From Nostoc sp. KVJ3 (GTDB lineage: Bacteria > Cyanobacteriota > Cyanobacteriia > Cyanobacteriales > Nostocaceae): a stretch of DNA of 64,000 nucleotides. The notes beneath the pieces were generated by a model. It made no database searches. It had not been told where the DNA came from and saw only the letters and a program-made list of their open reading frames with translations. The stretch spans positions 124,001-188,000 of the forward strand of contig NZ_WWFG01000002.1 in NCBI RefSeq assembly GCF_026127265.1, read 5' to 3'. Positions 43,354 through 52,938 of the stretch are shown here, in pieces (positions within the stretch are counted from its first letter, which is position 1; every line of letters starts with the position of its first letter). A program made the translations under genes and the position numbers.

Positions 43354-44619
43354 ATGGCATATCACCGCAAAAGTTACGCAGTTTGGGAAATTACCTTAAA
43401 ATGCAATTTAGCTTGTAGTCACTGTGGTTCCCGCGCTGGGCACGAGCGCAGCAAAGAACTTTCCACAGAGGAAGCTTTGGATCTTGTCAAGCAAATGGCA
43501 GAAGTTGGAATTAAAGAAGTTACTCTTATCGGTGGTGAAGCATTTCTGCGTCCAGATTGGCTAGAAATTGCCAAAGCTATCAACGATGCAGGGATGTTAT
43601 GTGGTATGACTACTGGCGGTTATGGTATTTCACTAGAAACTGCCCAAAAAATGAAAGAAGCGGGGATTAGGACTGTATCTGTTTCTATTGATGGTTTGGA
43701 AGCAACTCATGACCGCTTGCGAGGAAAAAAAGGCTCTTGGAAATATGCATTTAAGACTATGAGTCATCTTCGAGAAGTCGGTATTTCCTTCGGTTGCAAC
43801 ACCCAAATTAACCGTCTGTCAGCCCCAGAGTTTCCGTCCATCTATGAGTCCATTCGTGATGCAGGTGCCCGTGCTTGGCAAATTCAGTTGACTGTGCCAA
43901 TGGGGAATGCAGCCGATAATGCAGATATTCTCCTCCAGCCCCATGAACTGTTAGATATCTATCCGATGCTCGCCCGTGTTGCGCGTCGTGCTTACCAAGA
44001 AGGTGTGCAACTGCAAGCGGGAAATAATATTGGTTATTACGGCCCTGATGAACGTCTGTTACGGGGACGGGGAAAAGAAGATGACTTCTCATTTTGGCAA
44101 GGTTGCGGTGCGGGACTCTCCACCTTGGGAATTGAAGCTGATGGAGCAATTAAAGGTTGTCCCTCGCTGCCGACTACCGCATACACGGGTGGTAATATTA
44201 GAGAGCGATCGCTCCATGACATCATTGAAAATTCAGCCGAATTGCGCTTAAACCTCGGAGCCGGAACACCTGAAGGCACAAAACACCTGTGGGGTTTTTG
44301 TAAAACCTGCGAATACGCTGAACTTTGTCGTGGGGGTTGCAGTTGGACTGCCCATGTTTTCTTTGACAAGAGAGGTAATAATCCTTACTGCCATCATCGC
44401 GCTCTTACTCATGCAAGACAAGGTGTGAGAGAGCGTGTAGTTCCCAAGGTGAGAGCTAAAGGTCTGCCCTTTGATAATGGTGAATTTGAGCTAATTGTTG
44501 AGTCAACAGGTACACCTTTGCCAGCAAATGATCCATTACATTTTACTGCTAACAGCATTCAATGGTCAGAAAGTTGGCAGCAAGAATCCGAAGTTTCTTA
44601 CTCTCTAATCAGATCATAA
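43354..44619 (+). CDS. Radical SAM/SPASM enzyme, candidate XYG splicease (PlpX-like)
   Basis: A 421-residue radical SAM enzyme. The 4Fe-4S/SAM site is CNLACSHC (Cys17, 21, 24; CX3CX2C), followed by the glycine motif TLIGGEAFLR and SVSIDG. A C-terminal SPASM-like cysteine set follows (GCGAGLSTLGIEADGAIKGCPS; FCKTCEYAELCRGGC; NPYCHHR) for auxiliary clusters. It is encoded with a Nif11 XYG precursor and immediately before a 66-residue protein, the arrangement of PlpX with PlpY. Splicease chemistry (tyramine excision leaving an alpha-keto-beta-amino amide) is inferred from context; the sequence by itself supports only a SPASM peptide-modifying enzyme. Confidence 0.85.
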   Translation: MAYHRKSYAVWEITLKCNLACSHCGSRAGHERSKELSTEEALDLVKQMAEVGIKEVTLIGGEAFLRPDWLEIAKAINDAGMLCGMTTGGYGISLETAQKMKEAGIRTVSVSIDGLEATHDRLRGKKGSWKYAFKTMSHLREVGISFGCNTQINRLSAPEFPSIYESIRDAGARAWQIQLTVPMGNAADNADILLQPHELLDIYPMLARVARRAYQEGVQLQAGNNIGYYGPDERLLRGRGKEDDFSFWQGCGAGLSTLGIEADGAIKGCPSLPTTAYTGGNIRERSLHDIIENSAELRLNLGAGTPEGTKHLWGFCKTCEYAELCRGGCSWTAHVFFDKRGNNPYCHHRALTHARQGVRERVVPKVRAKGLPFDNGEFELIVESTGTPLPANDPLHFTANSIQWSESWQQESEVSYSLIRS

Positions 44620-44622
44620 ATT

Positions 44623-44823
44623 ATGGCAGAAAATTCAGAAATCACCACAATTTTAGAAAAAAAAACCGATCTTGATTCATCGTCATCTCAAGAATTAGAG
44701 GAAATCTCATTGCTTCCACGTTCAGCTTGGAACAGTCAATTAACCTATTTGAAAGTGCTGTTAAAAGTAAAGCAAGTTCTGGATAAAAGCTCACAGGTTT
44801 ACATAGATGATAGAGAGTTTTAG
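44623..44823 (+). CDS. Small partner protein of the radical SAM enzyme (PlpY-like candidate)
   Basis: A 66-residue protein beginning 4 bp after the radical SAM stop. It is acidic at the N-terminus (MAENSEITTILEKKTDLDSSSSQELEEI), with a C-terminal part LPRSAWNSQLTYLKVLLKVKQVL. No known domain can be named from sequence. Tight spacing implies translational coupling. In PlpX systems a small protein, PlpY, is needed together with the splicease; the position and size fit, but the homology is unproven. Confidence 0.6.
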   Translation: MAENSEITTILEKKTDLDSSSSQELEEISLLPRSAWNSQLTYLKVLLKVKQVLDKSSQVYIDDREF

Positions 44824-45002
44824 CTAATAAATTACGAGATATAGCGTTTCCCAGTCAGATGGGTACATCATAGCCCCCTCTCGAAAAGCGGGGAGGTGGT
44901 TGGGGTGGGGTTCTTGTATCTCACTCAACCGAGAACTGCTATAAATACTCCCAAAATATTTACACATTAAATTGTTAACCAACAAAATCAACAGAGGCTT
45001 TT

Positions 45003-46226
45003 ATGACATTATCTAAACTTTTCGCTTCATCCTTAGTTATTCCCAATCTCTTCCCTAATCTCTTTCCTAATCCCACACCCACACCCACACCCACACCCGA
45101 TCCCACTCCTAACTTTGTTACTGCTCAATCCAATACTACTTTCTCCAACTATAGTCAAAACGCTTCAGGAACTTTGACTGATGCCCAAACTAACACATTA
45201 GTTCAAGGTGGTGTGGCTCTTGCTATTGCTAATGCTCAAGCGACTTTTAACAACGATCCAACTTTTTCATCACTCTTCACTGATACTAGTGTTATTGCAT
45301 CAGGTGGCCCGCTTGTAGGTAGTTCGAGCAGCGAAACAAAAGTACTTGCTAGCTTTACCGTTGGCGCTTATCAAAAGTTCTCTTTTGATTTTTCAGCAGA
45401 TTTAGGTGAGACAGCTAAAGAAATTGAAAATTCTAACGTTGAATATAACCAAGCTGATTCTAAAACCACTTTTTTGGTGTTAGACACCACAAATCCTAAT
45501 AATCCCGTAGTATTAGATTATTTTGGCCTTCAGGGTAGTTTAATCTCCTCTAATAAAACCGCCAATTTGACTTTTGGTAATAGTGCCAATGTTAAGATTA
45601 ACACTCTTAATAAAAGTTCTGATATTAATGGCAACAACGGTAGTGACTCCCTCTATGGTGTTGCTGTCGGAACTTATCAACGTAATTTTACTCGCACTAC
45701 CAACATAACGGTAGTCGAAATTAATAGTAGTGTTGTTCAATTAGCACAAGATCCTTTAATCGGCAATTTGGGTAAAGATGTTATCTATGGCACGATTTGG
45801 AACGATAATTTAACAGGAACCTTCGGTAACGACAAAATTTATGCCAGCTTGGGAAATGATACCCTCAATGGTGGCTATGGCAATGACACACTTAATGGCG
45901 GCTTGGGTAATGATCTCTTAATTGGTGGTAGTGGTAATGATGTTCTAATTGGTGGTGGTGGTAATGACACATTTCTTTTCAAGAATTCTGATACCTTCTT
46001 GAGAAATGACTATGATATCATTCAAGATTTCCAGGTTGGTGATAAGATTGTGTTGAATGGTTGGGGTTATGCTAATAGCATTTTTAAGCTAGGTAGTGTA
46101 AATATAACAGATACCAAAGATGGCGCTCTCATCCAATTAAATTCTTTATTGAATCAAGAAACAATACTAGTCTCAGGTGTGAGTAGTAGTGTGATTAATA
46201 GCTCTCAATCAATACAGTTTTCCTAA
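45003..46226 (+). CDS. RTX-type calcium-binding secreted protein, paralogue 1
   Basis: A 407-residue protein. A low-complexity N-terminus (NPTPTPTPTPDPTP) precedes a Ser/Thr/Asn-rich N-terminal domain (about 40-245, ATNTTFSNYSQNASG... FDFSADLG). RTX nonapeptide repeats occupy about 255-320 (GNDTLNGGYGNDTLNGGLGND) and a C-terminal secretion-type tail follows. Such proteins bind calcium outside the cell and are exported by type I secretion through a C-terminal signal. There is no Sec signal peptide. It is a paralogue of the next gene; both lie downstream of the exporter cluster, but a dedicated RTX exporter is not visible here. Confidence 0.85.
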   Translation: MTLSKLFASSLVIPNLFPNLFPNPTPTPTPTPDPTPNFVTAQSNTTFSNYSQNASGTLTDAQTNTLVQGGVALAIANAQATFNNDPTFSSLFTDTSVIASGGPLVGSSSSETKVLASFTVGAYQKFSFDFSADLGETAKEIENSNVEYNQADSKTTFLVLDTTNPNNPVVLDYFGLQGSLISSNKTANLTFGNSANVKINTLNKSSDINGNNGSDSLYGVAVGTYQRNFTRTTNITVVEINSSVVQLAQDPLIGNLGKDVIYGTIWNDNLTGTFGNDKIYASLGNDTLNGGYGNDTLNGGLGNDLLIGGSGNDVLIGGGGNDTFLFKNSDTFLRNDYDIIQDFQVGDKIVLNGWGYANSIFKLGSVNITDTKDGALIQLNSLLNQETILVSGVSSSVINSSQSIQFS

Positions 46227-46318
46227 AGCTAATTGGTCATTAGTCATTAGTACCAATAACTAATAACTTCGATTTCCCCAACACCTCCAATACGCTTGGG
46301 TTCAGCCCGAAATCCTAT

Positions 46319-46347
46319 GTAGAGACGTTGCATTGCAACGTCTCTAC
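46319..46347. repeat. Perfect 14-bp palindrome (GTAGAGACGTTGCA family)
   Basis: GTAGAGACGTTGCA and TGCAACGTCTCTAC with a single T between them, a strong hairpin. Related arms occur at 31657 and near 49703. The rest of 46227-46582 holds GTCATTA-like units (46233-46250) and the promoter region of the next gene. Confidence 0.85.
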
Positions 46348-46582
46348 TCACAATACGGTTAGGATAAGATTTTTCATTTATCCGCAATTTAGTAATTACT
46401 AATTTTTGTTAAGGTCTAAATTCCCCTAATATAAAGCAAATATGAATTATTAATTTTTAAGTCTGGATATCTAAGTAATACTGAAAGAAACTATAAAAGT
46501 TTGATGAAGTTAGAGATTTATAATACAAATATGTAGTATTCTACTATAAAAACCCCATCCAAGAAGGTAAAAAGAGGTTTTT

Positions 46583-47824
46583 ATGTCATCAGAAACTATA
46601 TTTTTACAACCAATTGCTACAGATTCTAATCCTAAACCTAATTTTGCTAATGCTCAAGGATCTGCACTTTTTTACAACTATAGTCAAAGTGCTTTAGGAA
46701 CTTCAACTGATGCCCAGACAGACACATTGGTTCAAAATGGTGTAGCTTTAGCGATTGCTGACGCTAGGGCGACTTTTTTTAACAGCGACCCAATTTTCTC
46801 AACACTCTTTTCTGACAGCACTGGCATCGGATTGGATGGTACTTATAGCGGAAGTGCCAGCAGTGAAACGAAAGTGCTTGCTAGTTTTGCAGTTGGCGCT
46901 AATCAAACCTTCTCTTTCAATTTTTCTGCCGATTTAGCACTGACAGCTAAAGAAATTGAAAATCCTCGAACTGAATATAATCAAGCCAAGGCAAAAACCA
47001 CTTTCTTGGTACTAGACACCACAAATCCAAATAAGACCAAGGTCATAGATTATTTTGGCATCCGGGGTAACTTAATTTCCTCCAAGGGAAGGAACAATTT
47101 TAGTCTTGGTAGTAGTCGCAATGTTAGTTTAAATAGTAGCAATTTAGCTATTGATATTAATGGTAATAATGGACAGGACTCTATCACGGAAAACGTTATT
47201 GGTAGCTATCAAAAAAGATTTAAGCAAGATAGCAGCATCACAATAGTAGAAGTTAATGCCAGTACCGTTACCTTTTTGGGAGATACCTTAATTAACAGCT
47301 TGGGTAAAGATGTTACCTACGGCACGATTGGAAATGATTACCTCACAGGAGGCTACGGCGATAACAAAATTTATGGCAGTTTAGGTGATGATACCCTCAA
47401 GGGAGGGAAAGGGAATGATATCCTCGAAGGTGGTCAAGGTAATGATTGGCTATATGGAGGCAAGGGCAATGATAAAATGAATGGCGGTTCGGGTAATGAT
47501 GTTCTGATTGGTGGTGATGGTAATGATATTTTGGTTGGTGGTGATGGCAATGACAAATTTGTTTTTAAACGTGGTGATAGTTTGTTAAAATATGAGTCTG
47601 ATGTCATTCAAGACTTTCAGGTTGGTATCGATAAGATTGTATTTGATGGCTGGGGTAAGATTAATCCCGATCAATGGTTAAATCAAATGTTTTCTCAAGG
47701 TAGTATAACTGATACCAATGATGGTGTTCTGTTCAACTTTAATAATGAACGCACTCAAGGAACATTACTATTGTCAGGTGTAACTTCCAACCAGATTACC
47801 TCTGACTCAATAACGTTTATCTAG
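46583..47824 (+). CDS. RTX-type calcium-binding secreted protein, paralogue 2
   Basis: A 413-residue paralogue of the preceding protein (shared NYSQSALGTSTDAQTDTLVQ, FNFSADLALTAKEIENP, KTTFLVLDTTNPN). RTX repeats cover about 265-330 (GKGNDKMNGGSGNDVLIGG), followed by an FVFKRGDS and a C-terminal IQDFQVGIDKIVFDGWG typical of hemolysin-type repeat proteins. No signal peptide. Only the N-terminal domain is unassigned; it is conserved between the two paralogues, so it is a real domain. Confidence 0.85.
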   Translation: MSSETIFLQPIATDSNPKPNFANAQGSALFYNYSQSALGTSTDAQTDTLVQNGVALAIADARATFFNSDPIFSTLFSDSTGIGLDGTYSGSASSETKVLASFAVGANQTFSFNFSADLALTAKEIENPRTEYNQAKAKTTFLVLDTTNPNKTKVIDYFGIRGNLISSKGRNNFSLGSSRNVSLNSSNLAIDINGNNGQDSITENVIGSYQKRFKQDSSITIVEVNASTVTFLGDTLINSLGKDVTYGTIGNDYLTGGYGDNKIYGSLGDDTLKGGKGNDILEGGQGNDWLYGGKGNDKMNGGSGNDVLIGGDGNDILVGGDGNDKFVFKRGDSLLKYESDVIQDFQVGIDKIVFDGWGKINPDQWLNQMFSQGSITDTNDGVLFNFNNERTQGTLLLSGVTSNQITSDSITFI

Positions 47825-48038
47825 TGCTAATTTAGAAATAATTACAGGGCAAAAAAATTTAAAATATGTAGATACTTTCTCTACAATGATTTCTCTATTC
47901 AATAAATAGGAATATTTATTAAATAAAAATCTTGTCTGGTAAGTATTTTATAAATTAGGCAGGGTTTGCCATTTGCCTGTTATAAAAATTCTGAAGTTAT
48001 CCTAATATACACCAATTTAATATCAACTTAATTTAGCC

Positions 48039-49694
48039 ATGAATAATACAAACATTTCCGAAGCTGAGAAATCTCTGAGTCAGACAGCACAAGTTCAACC
48101 CGACTCTGTGACAACTTGGTTTAGTTTAGGTAATCTGCGTCAAGTTCAGGGAGAGTTAGCAGAAGCGGAGTCAGCTTACAAACAAGCGATCGCTTTACGC
48201 CCAGATGCCGCGCCGATTTATAATAATCTGGGCTACACCTTGGAACAACAAGGTAAGTTGGATGAAGCAGTTGTCTGCTATCAAAAAGCTTTGGAACTTC
48301 AACCTAACTGTATAGAAGCAGATGTAAACTTAGGTAATGCCCTCCACATCCAGGGAAAACTCCCTTCAGAGAAACAAGCATATTATGCCCAATTGAATTA
48401 TAAATTGGGTTGCGATCGCAAAAATAGCGGGGATTTGAAAACTGCCAAAGCTTACTTCCAAAAAGCCCTAGAACTCAATCCCCAATATGGTGAAGTATAC
48501 ATGGGTTTGGGAGAGATTTACCAAAGACAAAAGCAACTCCCGGAAGCAGCAGCAGCTTTTCGGCAAGGCTTAAAGCAGATTAATCCTCACTATGGTAAGG
48601 CTGTAAAAGCTAACGATGAGGCGGAAATTTCTCAACCAGTACCAGTAACGCCTCCAGTTCCTCAAGGAGAGGTAATTGTAGGCAACTCTAGTTTTCCCTC
48701 TATTCCGACCATCGCCGATAGTACAGCGAAGCGGCCTTTTTGGAGTGTAGTGATAACTGTATATAACCGTATAGATTATCTCCTCGAATGTCTTGCCAGC
48801 GTCTTGGCGCAATGGCAGGGAGATGAGCAAATGGAAATCATTGTGATGGATGATGCTAGCAGAACGCCAGTATTTGAACTAGTAAATAGTATTGGAAAAG
48901 GAATAATTCACTACTATCGCAATCAGCAAAATCTCGGTCTGCCAGGAAATTGGAATGCTGGAATTGCTCTAACTCGCGGTTGTTGGATTCATTTACTTCA
49001 CGACGATGACTATATCCTTCCAGGTTTTTATACCCGGTTACAGCAGAGTCTCAAAGAATGTGGAGATGCAATCGGAGCAGCTTGTACGGGTTATCAAAAT
49101 ATTAACGAGAAAGGAGAAGTAATTTTCTGTCAACAAGTCTGTGGAGAGCAACGAGGTATTGCTCAAAATTGGCTACAACGCATTGGTGTTGCGAACTCAT
49201 TGAATATGCCAGCGGTGGTAATTCGTCGAGAAGCGCACGAACAATTGGGAGTATATCATCCTGATTTGACCTATACAAGTGATTGGGAACTTTATAAACG
49301 CATTGCCGCTAATTATGATTGGTGGTACGAGCCGGAAATTCTAGCTCGTTACCGCCAACATACTAACAACGTAACCAGCGAACTTTTATTGACTGGGAAG
49401 CAGATGATATCTATCCGTCGGGCAATTGAAATATCAGAAAGTTATTTTCCCAATGAAGACTCTGCTGAGATTACAGCCCAATCCCGAAATTATTATTTTC
49501 TTTATTGTCTCGAATCGTCCCTAATTCCTCTACAGGCTGGGAATTTAGCTGGAGCTTGGCAAGTATTGCAAGAGGCTCTAAAAATAGATTGTAGCCCTGG
49601 AGCTGTAGCGAAGTTATTTAGTTGGTTGACTAAAGAAGAAGCAACTCCCATTCGGGATGAAATTGCTTCTAGATTGACCTTACTTCTTCTATGA
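48039..49694 (+). CDS. TPR-GT2 glycosyltransferase
   Basis: A 551-residue protein. TPRs cover about 15-195, then a linker, and from about 232 a GT2 (GT-A) domain (RPFWSVVITVYNRIDYLLECL; IVMDDASRTPV; LHDDDYILPGF as the DXD-type metal site; SDWELYKRIAANYDWWYEPEIL). C-terminal helices complete it. It probably transfers a sugar to a substrate selected by the TPRs. Compared with its paralogue at 49820 it lacks roughly the first 60 residues (the HHRANHLVEAEQIYRQIL unit), so the start may have been lost or the gene is shorter by origin. Confidence 0.85.
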   Translation: MNNTNISEAEKSLSQTAQVQPDSVTTWFSLGNLRQVQGELAEAESAYKQAIALRPDAAPIYNNLGYTLEQQGKLDEAVVCYQKALELQPNCIEADVNLGNALHIQGKLPSEKQAYYAQLNYKLGCDRKNSGDLKTAKAYFQKALELNPQYGEVYMGLGEIYQRQKQLPEAAAAFRQGLKQINPHYGKAVKANDEAEISQPVPVTPPVPQGEVIVGNSSFPSIPTIADSTAKRPFWSVVITVYNRIDYLLECLASVLAQWQGDEQMEIIVMDDASRTPVFELVNSIGKGIIHYYRNQQNLGLPGNWNAGIALTRGCWIHLLHDDDYILPGFYTRLQQSLKECGDAIGAACTGYQNINEKGEVIFCQQVCGEQRGIAQNWLQRIGVANSLNMPAVVIRREAHEQLGVYHPDLTYTSDWELYKRIAANYDWWYEPEILARYRQHTNNVTSELLLTGKQMISIRRAIEISESYFPNEDSAEITAQSRNYYFLYCLESSLIPLQAGNLAGAWQVLQEALKIDCSPGAVAKLFSWLTKEEATPIRDEIASRLTLLLL

Positions 49695-49699
49695 ATCCT

Positions 49700-49730
49700 T
49701 GGCAGAGACGTTGGAATGGAACATCTCTAC
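49700..49730. repeat. Degenerate palindrome of the GTAGAGACG family
   Basis: GCAGAGACGTTGGAATGGAA and then CATCTCTAC. A worn relative of the perfect palindrome at 46319, in the 125-bp spacer between the two TPR-GT2 genes. Confidence 0.5.
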
Positions 49731-49819
49731 ACACCGAAAATCCTGAACTAAATTGGATTGCCACATCAATAATTGTTTGACAAAAAAACAGATATCCCCT
49801 AGTTTTCAACCTAAAAGCT

Positions 49820-51766
49820 ATGTCAATTATTCAAATTGAGCATCCAACTATAAATAGTTCCCTTCAGTTAGCCCTTGAACATCATCGAGCTAATCACTTA
49901 GTCGAAGCTGAACAAATATATCGTCAGATTCTCAAACAACAGCCTGAAAATATTGAGGCTTTGTATGGATTGGGTATGTTGGCACAGCAAATAGGTAAAC
50001 TCCAAGAGGCTGAGAAGTTTTTGACTACAGCAGTCCATATTCAACCTGATTGTGTCAAGGCTTGGTTTAGTTTGGGCAATTTGTATCAAGCTCAAATTCA
50101 GCTACCAGAAGCAGAGAAAGCTTATCAACAAGCTCTTTCCCTGCAACCAAATGCAGTACCCATTTACAACAACCTTGGCTATACCCTACAACAACAAGGA
50201 AAGTTTGACGAAGCAGTTGCTTATTATCAAAAAGGCTTAGAGTTGCAGCCCAATTGTGCGGAAGCTGAAGTAAACTTAGGTAACACTCTCAACGCCCAAA
50301 AAAAGCTTTCGCTCGAACAGCAAGCCGATTATGCAAAATTAAACAATCAGTTGGGTCTTGCTCGTCAAAAAGCAGGTGATATTCAGACAGCTCTTGCCTA
50401 TTATCGACAAGCGATCGCACTTCAGCCAGACTCGTTAGAGGTGTATTATAACTTAGGGAGCGCGCTGCAAGAACAAGAACAACTTGAAGAAGCGATCGCA
50501 GTTTATCACCAAGCCTTAAAACTCAATCCCCAAAACTGGGAAATTTACACTCGCTTGGGTCGGATTTATCAAGCTCAAAACCAGATTACAGAAGCAATTT
50601 CTGTATATCGTCAGGGGTTGACTTTACTCAACCCTCACTACGCTAAAGCGGTGGCCAATGACGAAAATTCCGGCATCACCCCAGAAATGCTTGTGACTCC
50701 ACCTATTCCCGAAAGTGAGGTTACTGTTGGTGCTTATCAATTTCCCGCGATTCCACCTGTAACCAACCCAGAAAAACCTCGACCGTTTTGGACTGTGGTA
50801 ATTCCGGTTTATAACCGCAGTGATTATCTGCTTGAATCTCTGGCTAGCGTCTTGGTGCAATGGCCTGGCGCAGAGCAGATGGAAATTCTGGTGATGGATA
50901 ATGCCAGCGAATCACCTTTGTTTGATTTAGTCAATAGTATTGATAAAGGCATAATCCGCTACTACCGCAATCAGGAAAATATTGGAGTCCTACCAAATCA
51001 CAATGCAGGAATTTCCCTCAGTCGCGGTCAGTGGGTTCATATCCTCCATGATGATGACTGTGTGCTTCCCGGTTTTTATCAGCAACTCCAGCAAAGTCTT
51101 CAAGAGTGTCCAGATTCGGTAGGAGCCGCTTTCGCAAATTTTGAATATTTCAATGAAAAAGGAACAGTAGTTGAAAAAGGGGAAGTAATTTCCTGGTTTG
51201 GAGAAGATAAAGGTATCCCTGAGAATTTTTTACTGCGGATTGGTGTGACATGTCCTTTGCAAATGCCAGCAGTTGTTATTCGTCGCCTTACCTATGAACA
51301 AGTAGGAGGTTATTATTTGGAGTTAGTTTGTGCGCCTGAATGGGAACTTTATAAACGCATTGCTGTTTCTTATGATTGGTGGTACGAACCAGGAAGTTTG
51401 GCTCGTTACCGGATACATTCCCACAGACTAACAGATGATGACTTATCATCTGGGATTTTGGCGACATCCATCCGCCAGGGGATAGAAATTTCTGAAAGTT
51501 ATCTTCCGGTTGAACATCGAGCAGACATTACAACCCAAGCTCGTAGCTATAATTTTAACTATTGTCTGACACGGGCAGCAATTCCTCTGAAAAGGGGGAA
51601 TGTTACAGGGGCTTTGCGTATGCTCCAAGAAATTCTCAAGCTCGATGGCTCAACCCATGCGGTAGCCAAGTTATTCGCTTGGTTAACTCAAGATGAAGCG
51701 GCTCCTCTCAGAAATGAGATTGCTGCTAAAGTAATACATATTTGTAGTAAGGACTTTAGTCCTTGA
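49820..51766 (+). CDS. TPR-GT2 glycosyltransferase, paralogue
   Basis: A 648-residue paralogue of the preceding gene. TPRs extend from about 10 to 290 (LALEHHRANHLVEAEQIYRQ; YYNLGSALQEQEQLEEAIAV), and the GT2 domain starts at about 320 (RPFWTVVIPVYNRSDYLLESL; LVMDNASESPL; LHDDDCVLPGF). The TPR block matches the C-terminal TPRs of the GT41 protein at 38881, showing shared ancestry. The last codons (CSKDFSP) lie inside a 20-bp inverted repeat, so the gene's 3' end was probably remodelled by it. Confidence 0.87.
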   Translation: MSIIQIEHPTINSSLQLALEHHRANHLVEAEQIYRQILKQQPENIEALYGLGMLAQQIGKLQEAEKFLTTAVHIQPDCVKAWFSLGNLYQAQIQLPEAEKAYQQALSLQPNAVPIYNNLGYTLQQQGKFDEAVAYYQKGLELQPNCAEAEVNLGNTLNAQKKLSLEQQADYAKLNNQLGLARQKAGDIQTALAYYRQAIALQPDSLEVYYNLGSALQEQEQLEEAIAVYHQALKLNPQNWEIYTRLGRIYQAQNQITEAISVYRQGLTLLNPHYAKAVANDENSGITPEMLVTPPIPESEVTVGAYQFPAIPPVTNPEKPRPFWTVVIPVYNRSDYLLESLASVLVQWPGAEQMEILVMDNASESPLFDLVNSIDKGIIRYYRNQENIGVLPNHNAGISLSRGQWVHILHDDDCVLPGFYQQLQQSLQECPDSVGAAFANFEYFNEKGTVVEKGEVISWFGEDKGIPENFLLRIGVTCPLQMPAVVIRRLTYEQVGGYYLELVCAPEWELYKRIAVSYDWWYEPGSLARYRIHSHRLTDDDLSSGILATSIRQGIEISESYLPVEHRADITTQARSYNFNYCLTRAAIPLKRGNVTGALRMLQEILKLDGSTHAVAKLFAWLTQDEAAPLRNEIAAKVIHICSKDFSP

Positions 51767-51795
51767 TTTTTAAGCACTAAAGTCCTTACTACAAA
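51741..51795. repeat. 20-bp perfect inverted repeat overlapping gene end
   Basis: TTTGTAGTAAGGACTTTAGT (51741-51760) and its complement (51776-51795) with a 15-base spacer. The left arm codes the last residues of the GT2 protein and the stop codon is in the loop region. It can act as a terminator, but the arm sequence AGTAAGGACTTTAGT is also a known type of dispersed cyanobacterial repeat. Confidence 0.85.
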
Positions 51796-51874
51796 CCTCT
51801 CAAAACTTTTGCGACAGACCACTAATAGTCCTACGAAATTAAAACCTCTATAAACTGCGATCGCAGCATAAAAT

Positions 51875-52903
51875 ATGAAAATACTGGTAACTGGAACTGA
51901 AGGTTATATCGGCTCGTTATTAGCACCCCTCTTAATCCAACACGGTCATGAAGTTATAGGTTTGGATACTGGCTTTTATAAAGTAGGTTGGCTGTATAAC
52001 GGCACTCAAGTAACAGCCAAAACCCTCAACAAAGATATCCGCCACATTACGGCAGAAGACCTGCAAGATGTCGAAGCAGTAGTTCATTTAGCAGAACTTT
52101 CTAACGACCCATTAGGTCAGTTAGCCCCTAATATCACCTACGATATCAACCACAAAGGTTCAATACACTTAGCAAAGCTGGCAAAAGCTGCTGGAGTCCG
52201 ACGCTTTATCTATACTTCATCATGCAGCGTCTATGGCTTTGCTACCGAAGACGACGTTACCGAAGAATCTGCTATCAATCCCCAAACAGCTTATGCTAAA
52301 TGCAAAGCACTTGTCGAACAAGATGCCAAACTCCTTGCTGATGATAGCTTTTCTCCCACCTTTCTACGAAATGCCACAGCCTATGGAGCCTCGCCCAGAA
52401 TGCGCTTTGATATTGTCTTGAACAACTTAGCAGGTTGGGCGTGGACAATCAAAGAAATCAAAATGAATAGTGATGGTACACCTTGGCGACCTCTAGTTCA
52501 CCTATTAGATATTTGCAAAGCAATTATCTGTACCTTAGAAGCTCCGCGTGATATAATTCACAATCAAATTTTTAATGTGGGCGATACAAATAGCAACTAT
52601 CAAGTCAAACAAATTGCTCAAATAGTTGCAGATGTCTTTAAAGGTTGTCAATTGAGCTTTGGTAAATACGATCCTGACAACCGCAGCTATCGAGTCTCAT
52701 TTGATAAAATCAACCAAACTTTACCAGGATTCAAATGTCAATGGGATGCCCAGAATGGATCCCAACAACTATATAATATATTTCAGCAGATTGATATGGA
52801 TAGAGAAACATTTGAGTCTAAAGGCTTTACTCGGCTGAAACAACTGGAATATCTCATTCGCACTCAGCAAATCGATGGAAATTTTTTCTGGCGGACTGTT
52901 TAA
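51875..52903 (+). CDS. NAD-dependent epimerase/dehydratase (extended SDR)
   Basis: A 342-residue extended SDR acting on nucleotide sugars. It shows the Rossmann motif VTGTEGYIGS (about 5-14), YTSSCSVYG (Ser) and AYAKCK with the catalytic Tyr-x3-Lys. The central VVHLAELSNDPLGQ is typical of dTDP/UDP-sugar epimerase-like proteins. It opens a run of sugar genes (51.9-57.3 kb), so a nucleotide-sugar epimerase or 4-reductase/dehydratase role is likely; substrate unknown. Confidence 0.85.
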   Translation: MKILVTGTEGYIGSLLAPLLIQHGHEVIGLDTGFYKVGWLYNGTQVTAKTLNKDIRHITAEDLQDVEAVVHLAELSNDPLGQLAPNITYDINHKGSIHLAKLAKAAGVRRFIYTSSCSVYGFATEDDVTEESAINPQTAYAKCKALVEQDAKLLADDSFSPTFLRNATAYGASPRMRFDIVLNNLAGWAWTIKEIKMNSDGTPWRPLVHLLDICKAIICTLEAPRDIIHNQIFNVGDTNSNYQVKQIAQIVADVFKGCQLSFGKYDPDNRSYRVSFDKINQTLPGFKCQWDAQNGSQQLYNIFQQIDMDRETFESKGFTRLKQLEYLIRTQQIDGNFFWRTV

Positions 52904-52938
52904 TTTATCAATCTGATTGTCTCGAAAAAATATAAATT

